DNA of 64,000 nucleotides from JAAXVQ01 sp964604705 (GCA_964604705.1 CAZSAP010000001.1:248001-312000); one strand, 5' to 3'. Positions 53,279 through 62,553 are shown, numbered from the stretch's first letter. Notes: generated by a model not told the origin, from the letters alone. Numbers and translations are program-made.

Positions 53279-55102
53279 TTAAACTAACTTTACATCCGGC
53301 CCCAACTCAAAACTCAAACCTGCATATCCTTGGTTCAACGCGACCGTCATGGGGATTTGTGAGGAAACCGGTCCCCAAAGCTGACGCGGTCCAGGTGATG
53401 CAAAGCAATCTTCTCGCGACCAACGATCCCTACACGCTTGGAAAAATTTGAACGCAGGAGAGTCGGTTTTCACCAAGGCTTTCTCAATGACCATCTCATC
53501 CTTACCATGCCTGCGTTCAACGTTAATTAAACCCGACAAAGGCAGAGCCAGAGCTTTTCCGCCTTTATCCAACGCTGTCACTGCTGCCATATACCCACTC
53601 TTCCCGGTCAACACCAACGATCCAACCGTAATACCTAAATTCACACAATAGGCTGCATCAAAGCGACTGGGTGCTCCACAACGACCTTCGTATCCAAAGA
53701 AATGGTTGTTGGTGGAAAATTTCGATTTAACAAACCGCGCGACTTCTTCAGGATTCAAATCAATTTGGCCTTCGGCATCGCCAAAAAACGGAGTCGGATC
53801 TGCCTTCATTTCATGCAAACGTGTCATCGCCATTTCAATTAACAATTTCTCGGTTGGAATTTGCGAAACTTGTAAATTGCCGTGGGAATCACGGTCCAAC
53901 AAAAGCATATTCTCAAATTCATCCGGCAACGACGCCATCAGCTTGGCGGATTCCGCCGAAATCTTCCCATAAATAAAGTTCTTTTTCTCACCCATATCAT
54001 GCGTCTCACGCAACATCTTCTCCGAATGCGCCATGACTTCGTTGAGTTCTTTGATCAACTGTTTCATTTCCGGAATAAACTCAATCAAACCTTCCGGAAT
54101 GAGGACTACACCATGGTTGATGCCTTTCCCTGCACGTCGCGCCACAGCTCTGCAAATGATATCCACGATATGCGAAAGCGAATATTTGCGTTCTTCAATT
54201 TCCTCGGAAACAAATGTAACGGCAGGCTTGGTTTGTAACGCCACTTCCAAAGCCACATGGCTGGCACTCCGCCCCATAAGCTTTATGAAGTGCCAATATT
54301 TCCGTGAAGATGGGGTGTCCTGTAAAATATTCCCAACCAATTCCGCATAGGTCTTAGTCGCTGTATCAAACCCAAAAGAAATCGGAAGTAATGTATCAAC
54401 CTGCAAATCGCCGTCAATGGTCTTGGGCACACCTAAAACCTGTACGCCACGTCCATCCGCATGCACATTTTTAAAAAGATATTCCGCCAAAACCGCGGCA
54501 TTGGTATTTGAGTCATCGCCACCGACGACGACCAAAGCATCGATTTTTTGATCATGACACACGGTCTTCACCTGGGTAAATTGTTCACTGGTCTTTATCT
54601 TGGTACGATCCGAACCCAAAAAATCAAACCCCCCAGTATTGACAATGGTCTTCAATGCCTCTTCAGTGATCTCAAAGGTTTTACCTTCCAACAAACCCTT
54701 CGGACCATTTTTAATTCCCAAAAGTGTATTTTGACTGCCCAACACCTTTTTCAAACCAACCAAAACATTATGGCCACCAGCAGCAGGACCTCCTGAAAAC
54801 AAAACAGCTACACGTTTCCCTATGGTTTTCGGACGATTGTTTGTGCTTGCTTGCAAAACCGTCGTTCCCGTCACGGGATAAAGATTAGGGAATCCAGCTT
54901 GCACGGCTGCAACATCCTTACTGGTTGGCAATCCTTCTGTTGAAGGTGCAAACTCAGCCGGGACCACCACCCCATTCTCAACAAAATCTTTAATTACCGG
55001 AAGTGACATCTGACGGATTTGGTTTTCAAATACCGATTTCCCTTTTTCGGTCTGTTCTAATACTTGAATCAATTGTGGATTGGCATTTTCAATCTTACCC
55101 AT
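53279..55102 (-). CDS. pfp: Pyrophosphate-dependent 6-phosphofructokinase
   Basis: A 607-residue phosphofructokinase of the long, plant-beta-like clade, which uses PPi in place of ATP and is reversible. Seen: VLFSGGPAAGGHNVLVG at the phosphate-binding site; VVGGDDSNTNAAVLA, where GGDD (Asp instead of the Gly of ATP enzymes) marks PPi dependence; PKTIDGDLQ with the catalytic Asp; MGRSASHVALEVALQ; FGYEGRCGAPSRFDA. Length exceeds the 320-residue ATP type because of insertions. AAGGAG is eight bases before ATG. PPi use saves ATP in fermenting anaerobes and suits glycogen-derived flux from glgP. Confidence 0.94.
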   Translation of the reverse strand: MGKIENANPQLIQVLEQTEKGKSVFENQIRQMSLPVIKDFVENGVVVPAEFAPSTEGLPTSKDVAAVQAGFPNLYPVTGTTVLQASTNNRPKTIGKRVAVLFSGGPAAGGHNVLVGLKKVLGSQNTLLGIKNGPKGLLEGKTFEITEEALKTIVNTGGFDFLGSDRTKIKTSEQFTQVKTVCHDQKIDALVVVGGDDSNTNAAVLAEYLFKNVHADGRGVQVLGVPKTIDGDLQVDTLLPISFGFDTATKTYAELVGNILQDTPSSRKYWHFIKLMGRSASHVALEVALQTKPAVTFVSEEIEERKYSLSHIVDIICRAVARRAGKGINHGVVLIPEGLIEFIPEMKQLIKELNEVMAHSEKMLRETHDMGEKKNFIYGKISAESAKLMASLPDEFENMLLLDRDSHGNLQVSQIPTEKLLIEMAMTRLHEMKADPTPFFGDAEGQIDLNPEEVARFVKSKFSTNNHFFGYEGRCGAPSRFDAAYCVNLGITVGSLVLTGKSGYMAAVTALDKGGKALALPLSGLINVERRHGKDEMVIEKALVKTDSPAFKFFQACRDRWSREDCFASPGPRQLWGPVSSQIPMTVALNQGYAGLSFELGPDVKLV

Positions 55103-55339
55103 TAGTAACTCCTTCTAAAGTCAAAATCAATCCGGATAGTCCGGTTAAATTGGGCGATATTGTAATAAATACTCTGCGGAAATTCCAGCTATTTTTCCTT
55201 GTAATCCATGCTTAAAAACCATAAGATGTTTTTTCACCTAATCGTGCCATGTTGCCGGAACAGCATATTTGTACACCAATGCTTACCAGCGGGGTCCAAT
55301 AGGCAGAATTTTAAAACCAACCTTTTAAGGAGGAACGTC

Positions 55340-55831
55340 ATGTTGTCTGCATCAATGCAAGACGAATTCAATCAACGCATTAATGATGAACTGTACTCGT
55401 GGTACCTATACTTGTCCATGTCCGCCTATTTTTCGAGCTTAAACCTTTCAGGATTTGCACATTGGCTAAAAGTGCAAGCATCAGAAGAAATGAATCATGC
55501 AATGAAGAATCGTGAATATGTTATTGAACGCAATAGCACAGTAGTCCTAAAAGCCATTGCCGCCCCACCCGTCAAATGGGATTCCCCTTTGGCTGCGTTT
55601 AAGGCGGCATATGAACATGAACAAAAAGTGAGCCAAATCTATAACCAGTTTATTGAAAAAGCTGCCTCTGAAAAGGATCATGCCAGCGAAATATTCCTTC
55701 AATGGTTTGTAAACGAACAAGTTGAAGAAGAGGCACAAACATTGGATATTCTTCAAAAACTCGAAATGACAAAAGGTTCTGTTGGTGGTCTTTTTGCCTT
55801 GGATCATCATATTGGCAAGCGAGCGGCATAA
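55340..55831 (+). CDS. ftnA: Ferritin (non-haem)
   Basis: A 163-residue four-helix ferritin subunit that stores iron as a 24-mer. Ferroxidase-site residues are recognisable: Glu in INDELYSWYLYL, the E-E-x-x-H of ASEEMNHAMKNREYV, and Glu in NEQVEEEAQTLDIL. There is no haem-binding methionine typical of bacterioferritin. AGGAGGA lies eight bases before ATG 55340; the longer frame to 55208 has no family similarity. It sits between pfp (divergent) and a strong terminator. Together with hcp it suggests oxygen/nitrosative stress tolerance. Confidence 0.94.
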   Translation: MLSASMQDEFNQRINDELYSWYLYLSMSAYFSSLNLSGFAHWLKVQASEEMNHAMKNREYVIERNSTVVLKAIAAPPVKWDSPLAAFKAAYEHEQKVSQIYNQFIEKAASEKDHASEIFLQWFVNEQVEEEAQTLDILQKLEMTKGSVGGLFALDHHIGKRAA

Positions 55832-55839
55832 TTTTTTTT

Positions 55840-55884
55840 AGCCAGGATTTATGAAACGAAAAACATAAATCCTGGCTTTTTTTT
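55840..55884 (+). terminator. Intrinsic terminator of the ferritin gene
   Basis: A perfect 14-bp stem (55840-55853 with 55864-55877), a 10-base loop and a run of T after it. Confidence 0.92.
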
Positions 55885-55981
55885 GCCAAAACCTCAAAAG
55901 CACATTAATCAGGGCAACCTTTCAATTTCGATACTAATTTTAAGAAAACTTTTTCACACTGTACAAATCTGACAATTTTCC

Positions 55982-56010
55982 TTCAATTTCTCCAATAAAT
56001 TCCGTATAAT
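55982..56010 (+). promoter_or_regulatory. Sigma-70-type promoter for the chemoreceptor gene
   Basis: A perfect TATAAT (56005-56010) is preceded at 17 bases by TTCAAT (55982-55987); 42 bases before the GTG start. Confidence 0.45.
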
Positions 56011-56052
56011 AATTTTGTCAAAAAATATTGCTTATTTCGAAGGAGCCTCCTG

Positions 56053-57165
56053 GTGGAACTGTTGATGCACGCATCCTTCTGGATGGGTTTAGGGCTTGGC
56101 ATTCTCGCTTGTCTTGCATTCTTGTTTTTCCTTTTATCTAAGGAAAAACAAAAAAGCCACAATTTCAGCAATCAATTCACGGAAGTTCTCACCTTGTTAG
56201 TCCAAGGACAAGATCCCGGGCATTTGATCCATACCCTTCCCCCAACCTATCAATCTTTGATTCAATCACTGGCCGAGCGGATACTTTCCCAAAATACCTA
56301 CGAAACACAATGCAGCGCCTATGCAAAAAAAATAAAGTTCGTGGAACATGAAACCAAAGATATTATGGACATGATGACTCAATTGGTTGATTCCATTGAA
56401 CAAATAGCTACGGCCGCAACGCAACATAGTGAAGCGGTACTTGACATTTCACATATTGCCGATAACCTCAATGATTCCTTTGTCCAAGTCGTTGAATTTA
56501 TAAAAAATGTAATCGAAAAAAACAATCAAGCCATGCGGGAAACTCAGCTTAAAAACATTGAAGCGGCCAAAGGTGTCACACTGATGTTGGAAATCAAACA
56601 GACGCTTGATTCCTTCATTCAGCTTATTCGTGACATGGGTAAATCCAGTCAAGAAATCGGCCAATTTATCGAAATCATTAAATCCATCGCTTCGCAGACC
56701 AATCTTCTCGCTTTGAATGCGGCCATCGAAGCTGCGCGCGCAGGAGAAAATGGTCGGGGCTTTGCCGTGGTCGCCGATGAAGTTCGTAAGCTCGCTGAAC
56801 AAAGTTCGAATTCCGCCAAAGATGTTACAGGCATTATTGCTACGGTTATGGATCAAACCCAAAAAGCACTTGAAATTTCTCATCAAAACGAAAATAAAAT
56901 ATCCAATGTACGTTTGGTCGCCGACTCCTCACAACAAGCGCTGGATTTCTTAAACTCAATTCTCCAAGAATTTTCCAAAGAATATTCGCAAATCAATGAA
57001 CTGACAATCATTCAAACCATTGGTGTGGATACGGTCAAAACCAAAATTCAGGACATCACTTCTGTCATTGAGGAATATTCTGCCACAACTGAAGAATTAA
57101 GTGCCATTAGTGACGAAATCCGTAAGCGTCTTGCCCTTTTAAATGATCAAATTCATGATAAATAA
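56053..57165 (+). CDS. Minimal methyl-accepting chemotaxis protein
   Basis: A 370-residue chemoreceptor with one membrane helix (about 8-30) and no periplasmic or PAS sensor. The rest is a helical hairpin whose tip is the conserved IASQTNLLALNAAIEAARAGE, followed by GFAVVADEVRKLAEQSSNSAKD. Helices flank the tip by roughly 140 residues on the N-terminal side, compatible with a mid-sized receptor class. It starts at GTG behind AAGGAG. Chemotaxis genes (cheA, cheW) are not in the window. A receptor without a sensor may detect membrane state or cytoplasmic redox, or signal through partners; this is inference. Confidence 0.9.
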   Translation: MELLMHASFWMGLGLGILACLAFLFFLLSKEKQKSHNFSNQFTEVLTLLVQGQDPGHLIHTLPPTYQSLIQSLAERILSQNTYETQCSAYAKKIKFVEHETKDIMDMMTQLVDSIEQIATAATQHSEAVLDISHIADNLNDSFVQVVEFIKNVIEKNNQAMRETQLKNIEAAKGVTLMLEIKQTLDSFIQLIRDMGKSSQEIGQFIEIIKSIASQTNLLALNAAIEAARAGENGRGFAVVADEVRKLAEQSSNSAKDVTGIIATVMDQTQKALEISHQNENKISNVRLVADSSQQALDFLNSILQEFSKEYSQINELTIIQTIGVDTVKTKIQDITSVIEEYSATTEELSAISDEIRKRLALLNDQIHDK

Positions 57166-57279
57166 CTAGACATTCTTCCCCTAAAGTTTTTGAAACAACA
57201 ACCGAAGCTAGTGTTGGATAGAATCATTCTCAATTTCTCGGCTACGCTTTAACATCTATACCAAAAGGGGATTTTACGT

Positions 57280-59229
57280 ATGCCAAATCCAAAACCCCGG
57301 CTTGGCTTGGTACTCTGCTCATGTGGCAACAACATCTCAGAAACTATTGATCTCGACGCCATAGCCGCTTGGGCTAAAAACGACTCGCGTATTTCCCTGA
57401 TTGTTCAACACGAATTGCTTTGCTCCCCTGACGGCAAAAGGTTCCTTGAAGAAACGCTCAAAAAGAATAAATTGACTCACGTCGTTATTGCCGCCTGTTC
57501 CCCACGCATGCACGAACAAACATTTCGGACGGTCGCAGAACGCACTGAGGTTAATCCGGGCATGGTCCAAATGGCCAACATCCGCGAACATGATGCCTGG
57601 GTCACCACTGACAAAGCCGCCGCCACTCAAAAAGCCATCCAACTTATTAAAGCGGCGGTAACCCGTTCTGCTTTGCAGGAAAACCTTGAGCAACGTTCGG
57701 TACCCTGCAATACCGATGTGGTCATCATCGGTGGAGGTATTGCAGGCATGGAAGCCGCTTTATTGGCTTCGGCGGCAGGTCGAAAGGTTACCATCATTGA
57801 AAAAAACATTTCTTTGGGGGGACGAGTTATTCACTTTGAAGAACTTGCCCCCAATATGGAATGCGCTCCCTGTTTGCTTTCACCTCGTTTGTTTAAAATA
57901 CGCGATGATGCCAACATTAAGGTTGTGCCTTATGCCGAGGTTTTGGATGTGCTCGGTTTCTACGGCAACTTCACGGTAAAGGTCAAACAAAAAGCCCGTT
58001 ATGTCAAAGAATCATGTATAGGTTGCGAAGCTTGTTTCGACGTCTGCCCCGTATCCGTGAAAAGTGATTTTCATTTGGGTATGGGAGATCGCAAAGCCAT
58101 CTATACGCTCTTCTCAGGATCGGTACCTGCCAGTGCCATCATTGACCATGACCACTGCCTGCATTTCAAAGATGGGTCCTGTCGAGCCTGCGCCGAGGTA
58201 TGCCCGTTCCTATCCGTAGACTTTGATGACAAAGATCAAGTTTTTGAGATTCCCGCCGGTGCGATTGTGGTCGCCACGGGTTTTGAACCTTTCGCTTCTC
58301 CCGAACTCTCACGCTTGGGATGGGGACGATTGCCCAATGTTTACACACTCCCTCAAATCGAACGTTTGCTGAGTTCCAACGGTCCAACACAAAGCCAATT
58401 GCGCCTAGCTAACGGCGATAAGCCAGCTTCGATTGCCATCCTGCATTGTGCAGGTTCCCTGTCTGAAAAGGGTTTGCCGTATTGTTCTGGTTTCTGTTGT
58501 CTATCCAGCCTAAAAATTGGTGAGCAATATCGCAAACAAAATGCAGATGCCAAAATCATCCATGTGCATGACCGTCTGGTTTTCCAGCAACCCGATGCCC
58601 AGCGGTTTTATGAACACGAACGTCATTCCGGTACACAATGGGTTGTCTCTCACGCATTGGACCAGCTTCACGTTGAACAGGCAGGATCGCAACTCACCAT
58701 TTCCGGACCCGACATTGCGTCCTTCACGGTGGATCTCGTCGTGTTGGTAACGGGTGGCGCGCCTCCCAAAGGCATTGCCGAACTCGCCACCATGCTTAAT
58801 GTTGAGCTCACCCCCGACGGTTTCTTCAAACCCGACCATTACTTTTTGCGTGGTATGGGTTCTACCTCGGATGGGATCTATGCCGTAGGAGGAAGCATTG
58901 GCCCAGTTCTGGTTCGCGATGCGATTTTTCAAGCTCAAGCTGCCTCAGGTGAAGTTATAAGTCGTCTGGTTCCAGGCCGCACCGTTGACCTAGAAAGCAT
59001 GACCGCATGCATCGATTCTGATCGTTGCGCCGGATGCAAAATGTGTATATCGGTATGTCCATACAAAGCCATTGAATTCGATGCCGAACGCGTCATCAGC
59101 CGGATCAACGAAGCCATTTGCCATGGCTGCGGAACTTGTGCAGCCAATTGCCCCTCGGGAGCTGCGAAAGCTAAAAATTTCACCCAGTCGCAATTGGAGG
59201 CGGAATTGGATGGTATCCTCAATGACTAA
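57280..59229 (+). CDS. hdrA: HdrA-like FAD/Fe-S subunit of a heterodisulfide reductase-type complex
   Basis: A 649-residue flavoprotein. N-terminal Fe-S domain (LVLCSCGNNI, residues 10-19, then CSPRMHEQTF), FAD-binding IIGGGIAGMEAALLA (about 153-167) with IIEKNISLGGRV, an inserted ferredoxin region (CIGCEACFDVCPVSVKS and CRACAEVCPF), a second Rossmann part, and a C-terminal two-cluster ferredoxin (CAGCKMCISVCPYKAI, CHGCGTCAANCPSGAA). In methanogens HdrA bifurcates electrons between ferredoxin and the heterodisulfide via HdrBC and receives them from MvhAGD. Here it heads the operon and overlaps mvhD by eight bases. HdrB and HdrC are absent nearby. The HdrA has the same domain order as group 3c partners. 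Confidence 0.93.
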   Translation: MPNPKPRLGLVLCSCGNNISETIDLDAIAAWAKNDSRISLIVQHELLCSPDGKRFLEETLKKNKLTHVVIAACSPRMHEQTFRTVAERTEVNPGMVQMANIREHDAWVTTDKAAATQKAIQLIKAAVTRSALQENLEQRSVPCNTDVVIIGGGIAGMEAALLASAAGRKVTIIEKNISLGGRVIHFEELAPNMECAPCLLSPRLFKIRDDANIKVVPYAEVLDVLGFYGNFTVKVKQKARYVKESCIGCEACFDVCPVSVKSDFHLGMGDRKAIYTLFSGSVPASAIIDHDHCLHFKDGSCRACAEVCPFLSVDFDDKDQVFEIPAGAIVVATGFEPFASPELSRLGWGRLPNVYTLPQIERLLSSNGPTQSQLRLANGDKPASIAILHCAGSLSEKGLPYCSGFCCLSSLKIGEQYRKQNADAKIIHVHDRLVFQQPDAQRFYEHERHSGTQWVVSHALDQLHVEQAGSQLTISGPDIASFTVDLVVLVTGGAPPKGIAELATMLNVELTPDGFFKPDHYFLRGMGSTSDGIYAVGGSIGPVLVRDAIFQAQAASGEVISRLVPGRTVDLESMTACIDSDRCAGCKMCISVCPYKAIEFDAERVISRINEAICHGCGTCAANCPSGAAKAKNFTQSQLEAELDGILND

Positions 59230-59662
59230 CTTCGAACCCCGCATTATTGCCATCGTATGCAATTGGTGCTCCTACGGTGGGGCCGACAATGCCGGAGCTC
59301 AAAAATTGGCGTACCCCGCCAATGTAAAGCTTGTTCGTGTTATGTGCAGCGGACGTGTTGATCCCCAACTGGTCATGCAGGCTTTCCGCAAAGGTGCCGA
59401 TGGTGTTATGGTGTTGGGATGCCACCCGGGCGACTGTCATTACCGAGAAGGCAATTATAAAGCCTGGCGTCGTTTCGCCTTATTTGAAAAAATGCTCGCG
59501 CAATTTGGAATTGCTCCCGGTCGTTTTATGTTGGATTGGGTGGCGGCAGGCGAAGGCCAAAAATTCCAGGAAGTTGTCACTAAAATGACCGAAACCGTTC
59601 GGCAACTTGGTCCGTTGCACCTGACGGGCAGCGTCGAAGAGCAAGGGAGCCGTCATGTCTAA
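59222..59662 (+). CDS. mvhD: MvhD-type [2Fe-2S] electron-transfer subunit
   Basis: A 146-residue protein that links the hydrogenase to HdrA through a [2Fe-2S] cluster. The cysteine set is CNWCSYGGAD, VMCSGRVD and LGCHPGDCHY, matching MvhD/FrhD. It overlaps hdrA by eight bases (ATGACTAA) and mvhG by eight bases (ATGTCTAA). No full-length frame upstream is acceptable because it would run inside hdrA. Cytoplasmic. The family name reflects methyl-viologen-reducing hydrogenase; its presence indicates a group 3c-like arrangement. Confidence 0.92.
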   Translation: MTNFEPRIIAIVCNWCSYGGADNAGAQKLAYPANVKLVRVMCSGRVDPQLVMQAFRKGADGVMVLGCHPGDCHYREGNYKAWRRFALFEKMLAQFGIAPGRFMLDWVAAGEGQKFQEVVTKMTETVRQLGPLHLTGSVEEQGSRHV

Positions 59663-60776
59663 GAAAAAGACACTTCAGAAAAAAAACCAAACATCCAAAG
59701 TCAAGCCCAAGGATATTCGCACCAAGGCAAATGTTCCCAAGGCGAAAACAACTGGTAAAAAAAGCAACGCAGTTCCCAAATCAACGCGCCCTAAAAAATC
59801 CGTTTCCAAGCCCAAAGTGGCGTTCTATTGGCTGGCCTCCTGTGGCGGTTGCGAAGAAGCCATTGTCGACCTGGATGAAAAACTATTGGACGTTGTGGCC
59901 GCCGTTGATATTGTCTTCTGGCCATGCGCCATGGACTTTAAAGTTTCGGATGTTGAAGCCTTGCCCGATAAAGGAATCTTTGCCAGTTTTATCAACGGTG
60001 CGGTCCGAACCTCCGAACAGGAAAGGATGGTTAAGCTGCTGAGGCAAAAATCTCAGAATGTCATTGCCTTTGGAGCCTGTGCCGTCATGGGAGGTATTCC
60101 CGCTCTGGCCACACTTAAAAACCGCGACTCGATTATCCAACGCGCTTACCTGGATCCGGATGTTGCGGAAAACCCTGAACGTACAACGCCCCAGCAACAT
60201 TCGCACGTTCCCGGAACCACCTTGGAACTACCCGAGTTCTACGAAACAGTCTACAAACTTAACGACATTATCGACGTTGAGTACTATTTACCCGGTTGTC
60301 CGCCGACGACCAGCATCATCTTACCAGCTTTGGAAGCGCTTTTGGCCGGCAAAGCCATTCCTCTCGGTGCGGTTTTGGCACCCAATCACGCTTTATGCAA
60401 ATCGTGCGATCTCAATTCCACGAAACCTGATCGGCCAACCATAAAATCACTCAAGCGTGTCTACGAAATTCAAGCCGATGCAACCAAGTGCTTTTTGGCT
60501 CAAGGTATCATTTGCATGGGCCCGGCCACACGCGACGGCTGCGGGGCCTTGTGCATCCATGGTCATATGCCTTGCACAGGTTGTTTTGGCCCTTGTCAGG
60601 ATATGGATCAGGGAGCCAAAATGGTAGGCGCTTTAGGCGGCATCTACGATGCGGACACCACCGATGGGATCCAGACTATGACCCGCAGTGTGGTCGATCC
60701 AGCCGGTACATTCTACCGGTATGGACTCTCGGCTTCGCTCTTGGGCGCGAAACGTAAGGAGAAACGCAATGGGTAA
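59655..60776 (+). CDS. mvhG: [NiFe] hydrogenase small subunit, MvhG-like, with a lysine-rich N-terminal extension
   Basis: A 373-residue small subunit. The hydrogenase domain starts at about residue 55 (VAFYWLASCGGCEEAIVD) with the proximal-cluster cysteines continuing in IAFGACAVMGG and YLPGCPPTT, and the distal/medial cluster cysteines LCKSCDLN, KCFLAQGIICMGPATRDGCG and CTGCFGPC. There is no twin-arginine signal, so the enzyme is cytoplasmic. Unusual: the first 54 residues contain 18 lysines and two arginines and have no counterpart in MvhG proteins that I know. An internal GTG at the domain boundary has no ribosome binding site, whereas the assigned ATG follows GGGAG, so the extension is probably made. 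Confidence 0.9.
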   Translation: MSKKKTLQKKNQTSKVKPKDIRTKANVPKAKTTGKKSNAVPKSTRPKKSVSKPKVAFYWLASCGGCEEAIVDLDEKLLDVVAAVDIVFWPCAMDFKVSDVEALPDKGIFASFINGAVRTSEQERMVKLLRQKSQNVIAFGACAVMGGIPALATLKNRDSIIQRAYLDPDVAENPERTTPQQHSHVPGTTLELPEFYETVYKLNDIIDVEYYLPGCPPTTSIILPALEALLAGKAIPLGAVLAPNHALCKSCDLNSTKPDRPTIKSLKRVYEIQADATKCFLAQGIICMGPATRDGCGALCIHGHMPCTGCFGPCQDMDQGAKMVGALGGIYDADTTDGIQTMTRSVVDPAGTFYRYGLSASLLGAKRKEKRNG

Positions 60777-62280
60777 TCACTACTCCATTGATCCAATCAC
60801 ACGACTTGAAGGTCATGGAAAGATCGAAATCTTGCTGGACAACCAAGGCAATGTGGATCATGCCTACTTTCAAGTTCCTGAATTACGCGGTTTTGAAAAA
60901 TTTGCCGAAGGTCGCCCGGCTGAAGATATGCCCCAAATCACCTCGCGTATCTGCGGAGTCTGCCCTTCGGCCCATCATATGGCTGCCACCAAAGCTTTGG
61001 ACGGCATCTGGGGAGTCACTCCCACACAGGCGGCCAGACTCATTCGCGAGCTCTATTATCACCTGTTTATGTTTGAAGATCATTTGCTGCATTTTTTCTT
61101 TTTGGGCGGCCCTGATTTCCTGGTGGGTCCTACAGCCCCCAAAGCCAAACGCAACATTCTAGGTGTTATTGAAAAATTCGGGCTTGAAACCGGCAAGCAA
61201 GTTATTGAAATTCGTAAACGCGCCCGTAAATTCATGGAAGAATTGGCTGGAAAAGCCATTCATCCTGTCTTAGGCCTTCCCGGTGGAGTTTCCAAAGCCG
61301 TTACCTCCGAGGTGCAGGCAGCCATCAAGCTTTTTGCCCAAGACGCCATTGGGTTCACTCAATTCACCTTGGGTGTATTTGAAGAGCACGTCCTTAAAAA
61401 CCCGGAATACAAAGATCTCATCCTATCTGATGCCTATACATTGCGTACACACTACATGGGCATGGTCGATGAGAAGAATCGCGTGGCTTTTTACGACGGG
61501 CATTTGCGTGTTGTCGATCCCAACGGCATGGAAACGGCTCGTTTTCATCCCAGCCAGTATGCCGAGTACCTTGGCGAACATGTTGAGTCATGGTCGTATA
61601 TTAAATTTCCCTTTCTTAAGAAAATTGGATGGAAGGGTTTGGTCGATGGACCCGACAGTGGGCTCTACCGCGTTTCACCTATTGCACGTTTGAACGCCTC
61701 TGACGGTATGGCCACCCCGTTGGCGCAAGCTCAATATGAACGGTTTTATCAAACCTTAGGACCCAAACCTGTCCACTACACCCTGGCGATTCATTGGGCA
61801 CGTTTAATCGAAGTCTTGTACGCAGCAGAAAAAATTGTTGAATTGGCCAACCACCCCGAAATCTGCTCCACGGATATCCGTAACATGAATTTCCAGATAC
61901 CCAAAGAAGGGGTCGGCGTGGTCGAAGCGCCTCGTGGAACGCTTTTCCATCATTATGCCACCGATGAACAAGGTCGCTTGACCCGTGCGAATTTGATTGT
62001 CGCGTCCGAAGGCAATGCTGGTGCCATGAGTCTGTCGATTGAAAAAGCCGCTAAGGCGCTAATCAAAGGTGGCAAGGTTGATGACGGCCTACTAAACATG
62101 ATTGAAATGGCTTTCCGCGCGTACGATCCTTGCTTGGCTTGCGCGACCCATAGCTTACCCGGAAAAATGCCACTCGAAGTTCATCTTCATCAGCCCGGAT
62201 TCGATGCACAAAGAATTATCATTCGCGACTGGAACGGACAAGTCAAGACGGAGTATAATACAGGTAAGGCATCCCATTGA
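60769..62280 (+). CDS. mvhA: [NiFe] hydrogenase large subunit, MvhA-like
   Basis: A 503-residue catalytic subunit. Both Ni ligand motifs are intact: N-terminal RICGVCPSAHH (Cys at about 61 and 64) and C-terminal DPCLACATH (residues 453-461). A 42-residue tail follows DPCLACATH; part of it is probably removed on maturation, as in other [NiFe] enzymes. SIDPITRLEGHGKIEI at the start is conserved. The sequence best fits group 3 (bidirectional, cytoplasmic) enzymes of the Mvh branch; this subgroup is inferred from the accessory subunits. Start at ATG 60769 behind AAGGAGAAACGCA, overlapping mvhG by eight bases. Confidence 0.95.
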   Translation: MGNHYSIDPITRLEGHGKIEILLDNQGNVDHAYFQVPELRGFEKFAEGRPAEDMPQITSRICGVCPSAHHMAATKALDGIWGVTPTQAARLIRELYYHLFMFEDHLLHFFFLGGPDFLVGPTAPKAKRNILGVIEKFGLETGKQVIEIRKRARKFMEELAGKAIHPVLGLPGGVSKAVTSEVQAAIKLFAQDAIGFTQFTLGVFEEHVLKNPEYKDLILSDAYTLRTHYMGMVDEKNRVAFYDGHLRVVDPNGMETARFHPSQYAEYLGEHVESWSYIKFPFLKKIGWKGLVDGPDSGLYRVSPIARLNASDGMATPLAQAQYERFYQTLGPKPVHYTLAIHWARLIEVLYAAEKIVELANHPEICSTDIRNMNFQIPKEGVGVVEAPRGTLFHHYATDEQGRLTRANLIVASEGNAGAMSLSIEKAAKALIKGGKVDDGLLNMIEMAFRAYDPCLACATHSLPGKMPLEVHLHQPGFDAQRIIIRDWNGQVKTEYNTGKASH

Positions 62281-62313
62281 CGCCAAACCATAACTTCACG
62301 GAGGTGTACGATC

Positions 62314-62532
62314 ATGGCAGAAGTACTCGATTACCGCGGTTTACGTTGTCCTCAGCCTGTTATGAAAGCAGCAATCAAGATTCAAACCTTACCCGCAGGG
62401 AGCACTGTTGAAATCTTAGCTGATTGTGCTGAATTTCCGCATCAGGTCAAAGAGTGGTGCGATAAGTCGGGACGCGTGTTGGTAAATTTAGTAAACAAAG
62501 GCGGCTATCATTCCGCTACCATCCGCACTTAG
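62314..62532 (+). CDS. TusA/SirA-family sulfur carrier in the hydrogenase operon
   Basis: A 72-residue protein with the TusA signature: LDYRGLRCPQPVMKAAIKIQ, where Cys12 of CPQP carries persulfide sulfur. A second Cys (ADCAEFPHQVKEWC) is unusual. TusA-like proteins deliver sulfur to tRNA modification, molybdenum cofactor and dissimilatory sulfur pathways. GGAGG lies nine bases before ATG. The gene sits 33 bases after mvhA and 21 before hypA, hence between the structural genes and the maturation genes, on the same strand. Confidence 0.88.
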   Translation: MAEVLDYRGLRCPQPVMKAAIKIQTLPAGSTVEILADCAEFPHQVKEWCDKSGRVLVNLVNKGGYHSATIRT

Positions 62533-62553
62533 TCAGCGTGTCTCTGAAACAGC

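Noticed and set aside
55208..55339. Ferritin start 44 residues upstream
   Set aside because: The extra residues are unlike ferritins and the only good ribosome binding site is just before 55340.
57166..57279. Promoter of the hydrogenase operon (TTGAAA...TAGAAT)
   Set aside because: The two boxes are 23 bases apart, too far for a sigma-70 promoter; I could not define another.
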